DNA from: Bettongia penicillata ogilbyi
Taxonomy: Eukaryota; Chordata; Mammalia; Diprotodontia; Potoroidae
Assembly: GCA_023548195.1 (NCBI GenBank)
Contig: JAJHZJ010000531.1
Coordinates: forward strand, 2,590,802 to 2,654,801
Reading direction: 5' to 3'
DNA: 64,000 nt
Shown here: positions 11,126 to 21,970 of the stretch, in pieces
How the letters are laid out: the number at the start of each line of letters is the position of its first letter
Position numbering within the stretch: the stretch's first letter is position 1
Program-made: the position numbers and the translations under genes
The notes under the pieces: model-generated
Seen by the model: the letters and a program-made list of their open reading frames with translations, nothing else
Database searches by the model: none
Told to the model about the DNA's origin: nothing

Positions 11126-11735
11126 TTGCCACTATTCCTATTTCTCTTCTGTCTAGATTGAGTAGTTACTTGCCTCCTTTCCAAAGCTAACTCCTTAACC
11201 CGTGCTCTTATTTACATCTCCTCCTGCCTACTTCCCAGGTATTACTGCATCCATCATCCCCTCTATCTCTTACACATTTGATCACTGACTACTAGATCAT
11301 TACCACACTCCAAATATGTTCATGTCTCCCTGTACCTAGGATGATTACTACCATTATCTTCACCTCTTGCAGATTTCCTTGATCTTATTACATTTGAAAG
11401 ATAACATCAACTCATCCTCCTAGTTTCCATCAATGTCAAAGTCTAATAACAAATATATAATGGCCAGTATTACCTCTGTTAGAAAGAGTAAGGTTTATAT
11501 CTTCATATACTTACAAAAACTCTCTCCTTACCCCTTGCAACCTGGATACTATCCAGGATGCTATCCCTACCATTTAACAGAAGCTGTTTTCTCAAAGGTT
11601 GCTAATCTCCATAATCAAAGGTGTTTTTTTTAGCCCTCATTTTCCTTGTTCTTTCTGAAGAACCAGATATGATGGATAACTTCCTCCTTGATATTCCCTC
11701 TTCACTTGGTTTCTGTGACATTATTCGTAAGTCTC
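11126..11735 (+). repeat. L2 LINE fragment (ORF2 region), left part
   Basis: 'ggatactatccaggatgcta' through 'ctgttttctcaaaggttgct' and 'ccttgatattccctcttcac' follow L2 reverse-transcriptase coding DNA ('..TEAVFSKVANLHNQ..' in frame at about 11580). Stops and gaps make it a relic. It resumes after an L1 insertion at 12771. Confidence 0.65.
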
Positions 11736-11739
11736 CTTT

Positions 11740-12770
11740 TTTAAATTAAATTTTTAAATAAATGAAAATCCATTCTGTCTTCCACCTATTCCTCATTGAA
11801 AAAGAAAACCCTAGTAAGAAATGTACATACTCAAACAAAATAAATCACTACATTGACAGTGTCCCAAAATGCCTAATTCTGGACTATTTCCTTCTACCTC
11901 TCTGTATTTCCCAAGGATCTATCCTTTCTTTGATATCTAATTCCATATTCCCTCCCTTAGTTATTTTAAATCACTTCCATGTTTTCCTAATAGTTAATAA
12001 AGTATCAGAATTAATTGTTCTTTAAATGTTTGGTAGAATTCACTTATACATCCATCTGGTCCTGGGGATTTTTGTTAAGGGAGCTCATTGATGACTTGTT
12101 TAATTTCTTTTTCTAAGATAAGGTTATTTTTAACCTTATGTATTATGTATTAATGATACATTCTCTTTAGTGTTCTATTTCCTCTTCTGTTAATCTAGGC
12201 AAATTACGTTTTGTAAATATTCATCCATTTCACTTAGACTGTTAGATTTATTGGCATATAATTGGGCAAAATAGCTTCTAATAATTGCCCTAATTTCGTC
12301 TTCACTGGTGGTGAATTCATATTTTTCATTTTTTTGATACTGATGATTTGATTTTCTTCTTTCATTTTTTTTAAATCAAATCATCCAGTGGTTTATCCAT
12401 TTTGTTTTTTTCATAAAACCAGCTCTTATTTTTATTTTTTAGTTCAATGGTTTTCTTACTTTCAATTTTATTCATCTCTCCTTTGATTTTCAGGACTTCC
12501 AACTTGGTACTTAATTGGAGATTTTTCATTTGTTCTTTTTATTTCTTTTTTAGTTGTATGGCTGATTCATTGATCTCGTCTTTCTCTATTTTATTGATCT
12601 AAGTATGTAGAGATATAAATTTTCCCCTAAGCACTACTTTGGCAGCATCCCACAAATTTTGGTATATCCCATTCTCTGTAATGAAATTATTTATTATTTT
12701 TAGGATTTGTTCCTTACTTGACTAACTCATTTCTTTTAGAATTAGGTGATTTAGTTTACTCCTGTGATTT
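11740..12770 (-). mobile_element. L1 fragment inserted in L2 (3'-type piece plus ORF2 RT region)
   Basis: The plus strand shows antisense L1: 'aattcacttatacatccatc' then 'tggtcctggg' (RT palm region), 'cataaaaccagctcttattt' and 'gcatcccacaaattttggta'. The left part (11740-11990, 'tcattgaaaaagaaaaccct') resembles the marsupial L1-type 3' piece seen at 36.1 kb. Reading frame destroyed. Confidence 0.7.
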
Positions 12771-13300
12771 TATCTAGCCACTCTATCCAGATACCTTCAA
12801 ATTCTATTCCTCCAACACAAACCTCTCCCATGATCTACAAATTCTCACTTCCAATGACCTGACATACAACTACCTAGATGTGTCTTGCCAGCACTTTGAT
12901 CTCACAACTCTTTCCAATTTTCCCCTCTTTCTGATCAATCCTTGCTGGTATTCCTTACCAGATAATTATTCTTCTCTCTCCCACTAACAAATCTCTCAGA
13001 GCTCTGTCCTCTGCTGTGCTCTCCTCCCCTCGCCTTTCCTTACCTCTTCTCTCTCTCTTCTGTCATGGGTTCAGTTGTCATTTCATGCATGCAAACGATT
13101 CCTAAATTTATCTGTATAATCCTAATGTCTCACCGTAATTTCAGTCTTGCGTTATGAATATCTTACTAGACATATAAGGGCCTATGTACTAAGTAGTCTG
13201 GACCCATCTATTTTCTGATTTGTTTCATATTGATTCTTTCGTTGCACTCTACATCACAGTCAGGTAGGACTGCTTACCATTCCCTTGACACAACCACTGT
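12771..13300 (+). repeat. L2 LINE fragment, right part after the L1 insertion
   Basis: 'gctctgtcctctgctgtgct' and 'cctaaatttatctgtataat' match the L2 region encoding the YADD-side of the RT. Continuity with 11126-11735 is inferred from order and orientation. Confidence 0.6.
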
Positions 13301-13494
13301 GCCTTATCTCTAGAATGTACCCTTTTTACCTCTACCAGTTAGAATACCTACCTTCCTACAAAGGACTCTTACATTACACCTCTCCTTGATCTCCTGGTTT
13401 TTAGGGTTTTGCTCCTTCTTGTAATGATTCCATAAAATTCCACAGTATTTGAAAGCTCTTATTATAAATAGGGCTCCTCTCTGAGCATCTAGAG

Positions 13495-14003
13495 CAAGGT
13501 TCACACCCGGGCCAATAACAAAACTAGAGTCCAGATTGAAAGAAGAATAGTTTATTACAGTTCTTGCAAGAAGAGGGCACATTCCCTACTATGATGCAGA
13601 AGTAAGAGCAAGCTTTATAGTACTACTCTGTTGTAGCCCCTCCTTCCTGAGTCCTGGTTGGTCTCCCTGAACCACCCATCCCATGTTGCCCCTTGATATG
13701 CTCCCATATGTTCCCCCTCCCTCATCATGAATCCCATGCTCAAAAATGGCAGCCATCTCCATCCCTGGGGTGTGCCAAATAATATGCAATAAACTCTTTA
13801 AGCAAGTGCAATGAAGAAAAACTTTCCCTTGGTCATTGACCCCAGCTAGTTTAGGCCAGTTTCAAGTATGGTCCGCTTTATCAAGAACTTTGCAGTTAGA
13901 CTAGCCGCTTCTCCTGAAAGCTGATTGGTCAGTGGTGCTAAGCATCTTGTACCACCTTAAAACTGCCACATTTTGTGGAAACCTAACATTTTAGTGTTCA
14001 CAA
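13495..14003 (-). mobile_element. Probable solo LTR of an endogenous retrovirus
   Basis: On the minus strand the block begins TGTGAACACTAA, has a TATA-like 'actataaagcttgc' (plus 13603-13616) and about 60 bp later 'taataaactattc' (plus 13547-13560) as polyadenylation signal, then about 45 bp to a 'gtgtgaacc' end. That U3-R-U5 spacing is typical of a roughly 500-bp LTR. No gag, pol or env was seen nearby. Confidence 0.5.
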
Positions 14004-14034
14004 CATTCTTTTTATTTTTTAATTTTAAACTGTA

Positions 14035-14160
14035 TCACCCTTTCCCCACACCCAGGAGAGTAAAAGCTCCTGGAGAATGATCATTGCTTCTGTTTTCTTT
14101 TTGTTTCCTCATATCTAGCACAATACCTCAAGTGCTTATTTAAAGTTTGTTGTGTTAAAT
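14035..14160 (+). repeat. L2/MIR-type 3' tail
   Basis: 'agagtaaaagctcctggaga', 'catatctagcacaatacctc', then decayed 'gtgcttatttaaagtttgtt'. Confidence 0.6.
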
Positions 14161-14164
14161 TGAA

Positions 14165-14625
14165 AATGTGCAAAATAAACCTTACCGTTTCTTACTCCAA
14201 ACCATTTATTCTTCCCAAGTTTCTCATTTCTCTTGATGGTGTTTGTATTATCTTAGTCACTCAGATTTGAAACCTCTGAGGCATTTTTTCTTTTCTTTAT
14301 CCTCCATGTTTAATCAGACTGGAAAATCCAAATTCACATCTCTGAATTCTCTCTCTTATTTTTCTTTCTTTGGTAAGCACTGCAGTTTAGACCTTCACTG
14401 TCTCTTATCAAGACTATAGAAACAGCTTCTTTACCATTCTCTACCTGACAGTGTCTCTGTTCAATAGTCCTTCATATTCAACTCTACCAAGTTAATGGTA
14501 GAGACATATTAATTTTAATGTCCAAGTATGACTTTCACTCTAGCACTGAAAAACCTTTCATGGAACTCCCATGCCTCCTAAATTAAGATGAAATTCCTTA
14601 GAATGGTATTCAAGGGTATTTACAA
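14165..14625 (+). repeat. L2 LINE fragment (3' half of ORF2)
   Basis: 'caaaccatttattcttccca', 'tctcttatcaagactataga', 'ctgaaaaacctttcatggaa' and 'aattaagatgaaattcct' follow the L2 segment around 'ctgctcaaaaaccttcagtg'. No intact frame. Confidence 0.6.
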
Positions 14626-15340
14626 CTCATGAAATGATCATTTCATTCATTTTTCCATATTCCAGCTGAAGACAGAAACAAGAAGCAGAAAGGAGCCTCA
14701 CACCCTTATAGCCATGGTGCTGTGCCTGGCAACAATCATGTGACCAACAGGGAGGTAGTAACACACAGAAGATCCCTACCATGTGCAGCAGAGATCACAC
14801 ACAACTGAAGACCAACAGGTGTCAAGCCAAAATGCATCATTCCCTTCAGAGGCATGAAGTATGTCTCCATATGAGAGTTTTGGCTACAGATACTCCCAAT
14901 ATTTATCTTTCCAAGTATGTTTTCCATGTTTGCAGTGAGAGCATATGGATTTATGGAAGCATGCCCCAGGCAAATGGGAGAAATGTTATATTATATTTTC
15001 CTTTTCTTACTGCATTATTTCTTTAAATGCTTTTCATTTTAACTAATAAAATAGAAAAAGATATACACATCAGTGAGTACTTGTGAACTACAATGTGGTC
15101 AGTTATTCAGTACCTTGAACCTTGGGATAACTTGACTGAGGGAGCTGCCCTCTGAGTTGGGGTTGGAAATGCCTACCAGTACTACATAGGTAATATACCC
15201 TCAACGGAATCTTGCTGATTTAAATTGTCTAAATTTAAATTTATCTAAAAATTGTCTCTCTGGAATGAGAGATGATTAAAGACAGCAGAGTAAAGTAATG
15301 AAAGAAGCCTAGGGCTGGAAAGAGGGTAAAAGATAGGTCA
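14626..15340. other. Unassigned single-copy-like sequence
   Basis: Overlapping open frames on both strands (14736-14927 minus, 14781-15026 plus) have no recognisable domain. No repeat called. Confidence 0.4.
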
Positions 15341-15344
15341 ACAT

Positions 15345-15525
15345 GAACTCATAGAATCACATATTTAGAGGTGGAAAGGGTCTTAGAGATCATCTAATCC
15401 AAAACCCTAGTTTCAGGGGCCTAAATTATGTACTAAATTACTTATTAAATTACTAAAAGATGTAGGGGGCTGAACCAGAATTTAACCTAGGTCTTCTGAT
15501 TCCATAGCTCACTATACCCCTAGGA
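15345..15525 (-). repeat. MIR-like SINE fragment
   Basis: 'tagaatcacatatttagagg', 'tagagatcatctaatccaaa', 'ctgaaccagaatttaaccta' and 'ctgattccatagctcactat' fit the antisense of a MIR variant with a 'gatgacctctaag' type 3' part. Confidence 0.6.
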
Positions 15526-15699
15526 TATCCTTGATTAAATCAGATTCTGCCCATACCAAAGGAAAGGAAAGGGTCTATACCTAAGGCAGTCTCCTGGGAA
15601 CCTAGGAACTACAGTTGTGTCAGATCCCAAAGATTGCTAACATGCAATCCTCAAGTCTACCTTCATAAGTGAGAACCCAACTAACTTCTTGGCTGTCAC

Positions 15700-15862
15700 A
15701 CAGTGTTACCATCATCAATGTCTTTTTCTCATTGGACAGATAAAGAACTAGAGAGTTAAAGATTTTAAGCGATCTGTCCATAATCATTTAAATATCTTAG
15801 ATGAAGGACGAGACCTCTGACTGCAAGAACCACATTTTTCCTAACTATGTTGAGCTGCCAGG
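15700..15862 (-). repeat. MIR SINE fragment
   Basis: 'cattggacagataaagaact', 'gattttaagcgatctgtcca' and 'cctctgactgcaagaaccac' preserve the MIR order in decayed form. Confidence 0.55.
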
Positions 15863-16300
15863 AGATGGTGCCAAATTATGTTAGCATACTGTTAGCGACC
15901 TTGGATTGATCTTGAGCTCCTGGCTTTGTGCTGAGTTGCTATTCTAGAATTAGCCTTTGAGATTATATTCAAAGGGAGAATCCTAGAAATGAATGAGTAA
16001 ATTTCAACAAATTATTTTGGTAGAGTGAAAAAAAAATTAAAAATTTCACTGGGATCCAAGTTCAGAGACAAAAGCACAAAAGGGTTTCAAAGGTAGGCTG
16101 AATTTAATGATGAGTTATCATTCTCAGAGCTAGTTATTATGAGCTGTTAATCGCATCTTTAGTAGTTGTGTCCCCTTAAATCCCTCCAAGCATTCATTTA
16201 CACATATACCTTTTAAAATGAAAAGTCTTACATAGGAGTGAGAAGCTGCTCTCTCCCCTTTTCCCTGGGATGTTGTTTTTATTCCTGAATAGTTCTCACT
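15863..16300. other. Unassigned sequence
   Basis: No recognisable feature; a short A-run sits at 16027-16042. Confidence 0.35.
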
Positions 16301-16302
16301 CA

Positions 16303-16400
16303 TTGTGTGTGTGTGTGTGTGTGTGTGTAAGTTGTTATACATCTATCTATAGATACGTATCTATATCATATATATTTATATATACATATCTATATCTCTG
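16303..16400. repeat. (GT)n then TATA/TATC-rich microsatellite
   Basis: (GT)n at 16303-16329 followed by imperfect (TCTA)/(TATA) repeats to about 16397. Confidence 0.85.
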
Positions 16401-16439
16401 TCACTTTGCAAACCTTAAAGGACCATGTAAATATTGGCT

Positions 16440-16640
16440 GTTATTGATTATAACATATTTTAGCATATCACAGAAAGCAACACAAAGTGAGTCAGCCTCA
16501 TACTCTGTACAAGATGGGTGCTATTTAACCAGCAGATGGAATTGATAAGCATCAGCCTGATCATTTTCAACAGCCTCTAGGTTGTCCCACATTCAGTATG
16601 GTAATGATGCCCATCATTCTGCTGAAGGAGAATGTAAGGG
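16440..16640. promoter_or_regulatory. Candidate conserved non-coding element
   Basis: Repeat-free, balanced composition, with an E-box CAGATG (16533-16538), a GATAAG word (16544-16549) and an AP-1/Maf-like 'gtgagtcagcc' near 16487. Function is inference only. Confidence 0.25.
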
Positions 16641-17130
16641 AAGTTGCAGGTTCTTTATAATTCTCAGGGAATGGGTGACTTCCTGTCTCCCAGCTCTTTC
16701 TCTCTCAACATCCATATTTGTCTTATTACTCTAAGAGGTATAATATTATGGATTTACAGAATTTGCTCTTGAGCCTCCACCTATCAGAATTCTCACCTTT
16801 TGCTTAATTCTAGTAGATTTCGTTGAGCCTTAATCATGAGAAATGGCACAATGGAATTAGGCCTCCATGAGAAGATGTAGGCATGCTTGAATACTATCGA
16901 GTCTTTTTTTTCCATTTTGCTTAGAACTGATTAACAGAAAAAACAGTACATGATAGAGAATCTATTATATAACCACATTTATAATCTTTAGATTCTACTA
17001 GACTCAAGTCATCCTCAAAGGATACATGTATAGCTAGGTCCTGAACTCGAAATTCCAGGAAGGACACTCTTCACTACCACAGCTAATCTTTCTGTAATTA
17101 GGCAAAGAAATATAGGAATTAAAGCGTAAT
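16641..17130. other. Unassigned single-copy-like sequence
   Basis: No repeat or gene recognised. Confidence 0.4.
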
Positions 17131-17134
17131 GTCA

Positions 17135-17560
17135 GTCAACAAGTATTTATTTAGCTCTTACTATATTCTAGGCACTGTACTAAATCCTGAAAATACAAAT
17201 GCAAAAAGAAAAATTTAGTCTTAGTCCTCAGGGAATTTGAATTCTAATGAGGGAAGACAACTGTGTAATAGGGAGATAGAAGGTGGTGGGGATTGAAGAG
17301 GTCTACTGGCATAGGCGTATGGTAGAGAAAGTCCCGTAGAGATGAGTCAGCAGGGAGCCGGAGAAGAATGAAAACATCTTGTGCTTCAGGCTCCTTCTTA
17401 AAATCTTAGTTGTGGAGGAAACAAGCCAATTAGAAGGTAAGGCCTCAAGGACAGAGCTCTTGTACTTCCAAGGTGAGAAGCAATCAAGGCATGGAGTGAG
17501 TTTCAGGGTAAAGACAACACGAAGATGAGTCAGCGGTGCAGCCTGGAGAAGCTTCTAACA
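17135..17560 (+). repeat. Ancient interspersed repeat, long copy with internal duplication
   Basis: 'tcaacaagtatttatttagc', 'ctaggcactgtactaaatcc', 'tcagggaatttgaattctaa'. The downstream part carries a near-repeat of about 28 bp: 'gatgagtcagcagggagccg' at 17341 and 'gatgagtcagcggtgcagcc' at 17525. A similar downstream part occurs at 60905-61235. Confidence 0.55.
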
Positions 17561-18310
17561 TAGTATATTCTACTTCAAATTAAGTTAGCCACTACATAAA
17601 AGACTCTGAATGACTATGCCTAAACTCATTCTCTTGACATAAAGACATGAACGCAGGAGAATCCCTGGTGTAAAGTCCCATGGCTAGTGATTTTCAATTC
17701 AGCATCCCGAAATGGAGATCCAGAGAAATATAGTGACTTCATTTTGCTCATAACTAAAACACAGCTGAGCTGAGAACATAATCAATTTTGAAAACTCCCT
17801 TTAAAAGTATAAGTATTACCAGCATTATGGAGCAAATAGAAGTAGCTCAAAGGAATAAAGCTGAGTATTAAATAACCAAAGAGAAACTGCCAACTAAAAT
17901 CATGAAAAGTTGTGCAGTTTTAGCCGCAGAAGAAAAAAAATCAAGGGAAAGAAAAAGACTTCTGATTGAGCAAAGTAAAATTCTTTAACAATGTTCAGAT
18001 CTGGCTAGATTATAACAAAATGGAAACAGGATAATTATGATTAAAAACTCCCTCTCTATCTTGCTAGAAACACCTGTTTTCTAAGCCTTCCATCAATTCT
18101 TTAATGATGCCATGTCTAGTACTTCTAACCCACTGAGTCTTCCAATAGAGAAGTCTCGAGATACTCTCTTTGTTTTAAGGTTAGAATGTTTGAGTGATGA
18201 CATGGTGAACAAGACAGCTGAGATTTTCCATTGCTGATGAAATCATGTATCTGATTCATGTCATAGGTGACAGAAGGACTATTGAGATTCATTCTCTTCA
18301 GATAACCTTC
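17561..18310. other. Unassigned single-copy-like sequence
   Basis: No repeat or coding signal recognised. Confidence 0.4.
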
Positions 18311-18319
18311 ATACTGTTT

Positions 18320-18452
18320 CTAGAGGCTACTAGGGTTAAGTGATTTTCCTAAGGTCACACAACTAGTAAGTATCTGAGACTAGATTTGAACTCAGGTCTT
18401 CCTGACTCCAGGGCCAGTGCTCTCTATACACTATACCACCTAGATGCTCCTG
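18320..18452 (-). repeat. tRNA-headed SINE, head-only copy
   Basis: 'gggttaagtgattttcctaa', 'ggtcacacaactagtaagta', 'gaactcaggtcttcctgact', 'actataccacctagatgctc'. Good match to the marsupial SINE head. Confidence 0.85.
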
Positions 18453-18479
18453 TCTTCATATATTTAAAAACCACCTCAC

Positions 18480-18625
18480 ATTCTTTTATTAATTGAGATG
18501 GCTCCAGAGGAGAGAATGAGGCTGGTAGCTTTGCACAGCCCTGCCTTACCTAAATACAATTTACTTGTAAGTCACATCACCTTCCTTACATCACTGGCCC
18601 TCTTCAAGACCAAAAGACAACAACA
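18480..18625 (+). repeat. RTE-tailed SINE, tail part
   Basis: 'agaggagagaatgaggctgg', 'ttgcacagccctgccttacc', 'ttcaagaccaaaagacaaca' and a terminal (CAA)n-like end. It is the reverse complement of the block at 40920-41100 and 48205-48390, read tail-outward here. Confidence 0.7.
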
Positions 18626-18699
18626 ATATAGGTGATATAGACAGGATGTATGACTTCCTTGGTTTAGGGAAGTCCCAGGTGAAGAAAGCACCTCTGCTA

Positions 18700-18862
18700 A
18701 TACAGGTTAGTACATTCTCTGCAACTGATAGTTTTAGTTGTCTAGAATACCAAGAGGTTAAGTGACCAGCCCAGAGTTACATAGTCAATATGTATGAAAG
18801 GCAGGTATAAACCTGGAAACTTTGCAAGACCAGCTATGGCTCCACTATGCCATGTTGCCTTT
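18700..18862 (-). repeat. MIR SINE fragment
   Basis: 'ccaagaggttaagtgaccag', 'cccagagttacatagtcaat' and 'ctatgccatgttgcctttct' follow the MIR order. Confidence 0.6.
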
Positions 18863-19139
18863 CTGTGACTGATAAATAACACTGATTCATAATTAACGAT
18901 AGCTCTGTCTGCTGGTTTCTTTATAAGTCAAACCAGCAAAATGATGAGAGGCAATGTCAAGAGCTCTCTCATTGCCACAGCCTTAGCTAAGTGAGCCACT
19001 AAGCTTCTGACAGTCAGAATTATTCCATTAGATACCAAATGGTCAATGCATTCTCTTTTGTTCATCAGAGAAACAGCTCCTCCTAGGACTCTGTAGTAAT
19101 GTTTTAACTATTACTAGCAAGAATGAGAAAGAAAACAGA

Positions 19140-19340
19140 TTTTTATAGGCTGGCACTATGGTGAGAACACCGAACTAAAAGTCAGAAAATGTAGGTTCAA
19201 ATTATGGCTGTGCCTGTAACTATCTCTATAATCTAGATAGAGTCATTTGATCTCTCTAGGTAACAGTTTTCTCACCTATAAAATGAAGGAGTTGGACCAT
19301 TTAATCCCCAAAGTCAATTCTAACTCCGCTATCCTATGAG
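19140..19340 (+). repeat. MIR-family SINE with 'aaaatgaaggagttggacca' type 3' part
   Basis: Head 'aaaagtcagaaaatgtaggt' and 'ttcaaattatggctgtgcc', then 'atttgatctctctaggtaac', 'tataaaatgaaggagttgga' and 'ttctaactccgctatccta'. This is the MIR subtype whose end reads 'gatcctatga'. Confidence 0.7.
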
Positions 19341-19559
19341 GACACAGTTGGCACCTAGACAGGACAGCAGTAGAGAAATGTAGATAAAACAGTGGGAACA
19401 CACAACGCTTTGCTTCCTCTTAGCTCTGCAGTGGGCTGGATAGAAAGCAGAGAACAGAATGGCCCACAGGCCTAAACCAATTCTGTAAGCATTTGGTCTC
19501 ATTGTCTCCAACAAAGGACAACCCCCCTGCCCTCAATCTGCAGTTAACTACAGTGATGA

Positions 19560-19870
19560 ACCATTTGGAAAGTCCTCTGCTTGCTGTGAAAAAAGATAAT
19601 TTGCTACATAAATAATGAATTAGATGTGTATTAATTTGGAATTACTTGTTCAAATGGTTTGTAAAGCGGCTGTGTGATTCCAGGCAGTCATATGCTGTCA
19701 ATTAAGGATGACTCTAAGCCAAATCTCTTTAAGCTCATTACATGTATCACCCACAGTGGAATTTCTTCAGAGGGTCATACTAATTCTGCCTTGTGGTGGA
19801 AGGGCAGTTTAAAACTGCTCAAGATTAGGAAATACCCTTCTGTAATTGCAAAAGAAAAGGAGAATTCTGC
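19560..19870. promoter_or_regulatory. Candidate conserved non-coding element
   Basis: Repeat-free block with homeodomain-like words ('taatgaattag', 'ttaatttggaattac') and one retained CpG ('aaagcggctgtg'). It resembles the texture of deeply conserved vertebrate enhancers. No direct evidence of function. Confidence 0.3.
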
Positions 19871-20059
19871 ATGCTGAGTTTCCTGATGCTCTGGATTCCA
19901 GCTATTAAGGCCTTAATGTCACATTTTCACAAAGACTTCAAAAGCTCCAAGCCACCTCATGCAAGGAGAAGACTGTTTCTTGTCTTTATCTTGAAAGCCC
20001 ACTTCATCCATAAGCTGAGACAAGTTGAATTAGAAGCGATACAAGTTAAAAAGAAATAG

Positions 20060-20260
20060 ACGGTAGTGCTGTATTATGTATGAAACATGCATATTGAACA
20101 TCAGTCCAAAAGAAAACATGGGCATGTAGAAAAGCACAGTGCCAGGCATGTCTAATAACATCTTCATTTATTATTTTTAGAACATCAGTAGTGAAGAATT
20201 GAGTGGGAAATCAATTGAGGCAAACAGAGCCAGGGATCATTTTTAATAACAGTACTTATT
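20060..20260. promoter_or_regulatory. Candidate conserved non-coding element
   Basis: Repeat-free, with 'tattatgtatgaaacatgca' (Oct/POU-like 'atgcatatt' follows) and 'aacatcttcatttattattt'. Weak inference from composition. Confidence 0.2.
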
Positions 20261-20575
20261 CAATGTCTTCTCAAGCATGAATTCCATAATCCTTTCCATT
20301 AATGCTCAGTAGAAATATGAAATGTCATTATACCTTCTCCACAGAAAGACTAGGGGAGGCTACATAGTTTCTTTGAAATCCCAGAATAAGTCAGCATGGC
20401 CCCAAGACTGCTAACCCCCATTAATGTCTTAACCAGTACACAGTATATAGGATGGCAGTTTAAATGGAGAGTTAGCTTGTATTTGCATTTGTTAGCTGAT
20501 ATTCCTGGAAGAAATTACTGTTTTCACCTTTATTCATACTATTTCTACTACTTAGCCATGTGCATACTGTTTCTC
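20261..20575. other. Unassigned sequence
   Basis: No repeat or gene recognised. The open frame from 20396 has no domain. Confidence 0.35.
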
Positions 20576-20577
20576 CT

Positions 20578-20700
20578 AATTAGGAGTATAAATTTCCTTG
20601 AGATCAGAAAATATTTTGTCATTTTTGTTTTTGTTATTTCCTGTACCTAAGACAATGTCTGGCACATAGTAAGTGCTTAATAAATGTTCAACCATTAATT
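20578..20700 (+). repeat. L2/MIR-type 3' tail
   Basis: 'gagtataaatttccttgaga', 'aatgtctggcacatagtaag' and 'tgcttaataaatgttcaacc' give a well-preserved tail. Confidence 0.75.
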
Positions 20701-21160
20701 TTCCTCCTCCCTCTAGGAAATGTCATCATTATCTCCCTGGAAATGGACAGTTTATATTTCAACATTCTAATATATCTGGAATTTCAAGGGTGTGGGTACT
20801 CACTTGAGAGTACAGAGAGCTGCACACCTTTCATACCGTTACATGTCAGGATCTACCCATGTTCTGGAAGACTCCCATTTTCCTAAAAGAACTTTGTGTA
20901 TAACATGACAACAATTGTATCTAGCTGTTATATCTCAATCTGCTATATGACTAAGCTTTGTCTGATCCTCCCTACATGTCTTTGATGAGGGCTTTTGGGC
21001 CCCTTCTCATAGACAAGTTACAATTTACAATGTGCTAGAGCCCAACACCCATCATCGTCTTTCCACTTTGATTTCTCTGATTTATCTGCAATTCTTTCTC
21101 ACCACTATACAAACTGCTTGGTGAAATTATAAGGGAACAATATTCACTGATGGATAACAG
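20701..21160. other. Unassigned sequence
   Basis: No recognisable feature. Confidence 0.35.
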
Positions 21161-21164
21161 GTAC

Positions 21165-21405
21165 TGGGAAGGAAATAAGGATTTATATAGCACCTATTAT
21201 GTGCCAAACACTTTGCTAAGCACTTTTTAAAAAGAAATATTTTTTTCTTTCGCGGTAAGTGCTATTACTATCACCATTTCGTAGTTGAGTAAACTGAAAC
21301 AAACAGAGGTTGTGTCTTGCCCTGGGACATGCACAGCTAGTGGTAGTCTGGGGCAGGATTCAGACTCAGATCTTCTTGACTTCAGACCCACCTTGGTGCC
21401 TTTTG
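21165..21405 (-). repeat. MIR SINE, nearly complete
   Basis: 'atagcacctattatgtgcca', 'ctttgctaagcacttttt', 'gttgagtaaactgaaacaaa', 'catgcacagctagtggtagt', 'actcagatcttcttgacttc'. Confidence 0.75.
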
Positions 21406-21751
21406 ATAGACTACATCTTTATAGTCAAACAATTAACTGAGAGACATGCAGAATATAGAATTTCACTGTTCGTTTAGTTTACTTAGTTAACCCGTACCTG
21501 ATGACTAACGTTCTAGGTTACATTGTTTGGTTTCTTCAGGAATATTGAGTAATCACATATAGGTAGGTAGGGGCAGAGGAGGAAACTACAAGGAGATTTC
21601 CATGATAATATCAGACTTTGATTCATGGTTAGGTTTCCAAAATAAAAGGGGCCTCATCTCCCATTCAAGTACTCAAGCTAAGAAAATACCAAATATAGGC
21701 TAGAATAAGGGCACAACTCACAGTCATTCCTAAAAACAGACCAAAACAAAG

Positions 21752-21970
21752 TGCTATTATTTGTATAGCACTTTAAGGTTTATTACTAATATTATATACA
21801 TTATGTCATTTGATCCTCACAATTCTGGATGGGAGGTGCTATTATTAGAGGTAACCAAGGCTAAAAGAGGTTGTGACCTGCCCAGGGTCACGTAGCTAGT
21901 AAACTGTTGGAGGTGGATTTGAACAGAGGTCTTCCTGACTCCAGATCTGATACTCTTTCTCTTCACTCTC
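21752..21970 (-). repeat. MIR SINE, nearly complete
   Basis: 'tgtatagcactttaaggttt', 'tgtcatttgatcctcacaat', 'gcccagggtcacgtagctag', 'gaggtcttcctgactccaga'. Confidence 0.85.

Noticed and set aside
13310..13789. Minus-strand frames of 66-90 codons as retroviral gene remnants
   Set aside because: They lie mostly inside or beside the LTR-like block and show no gag, pol or env motifs.
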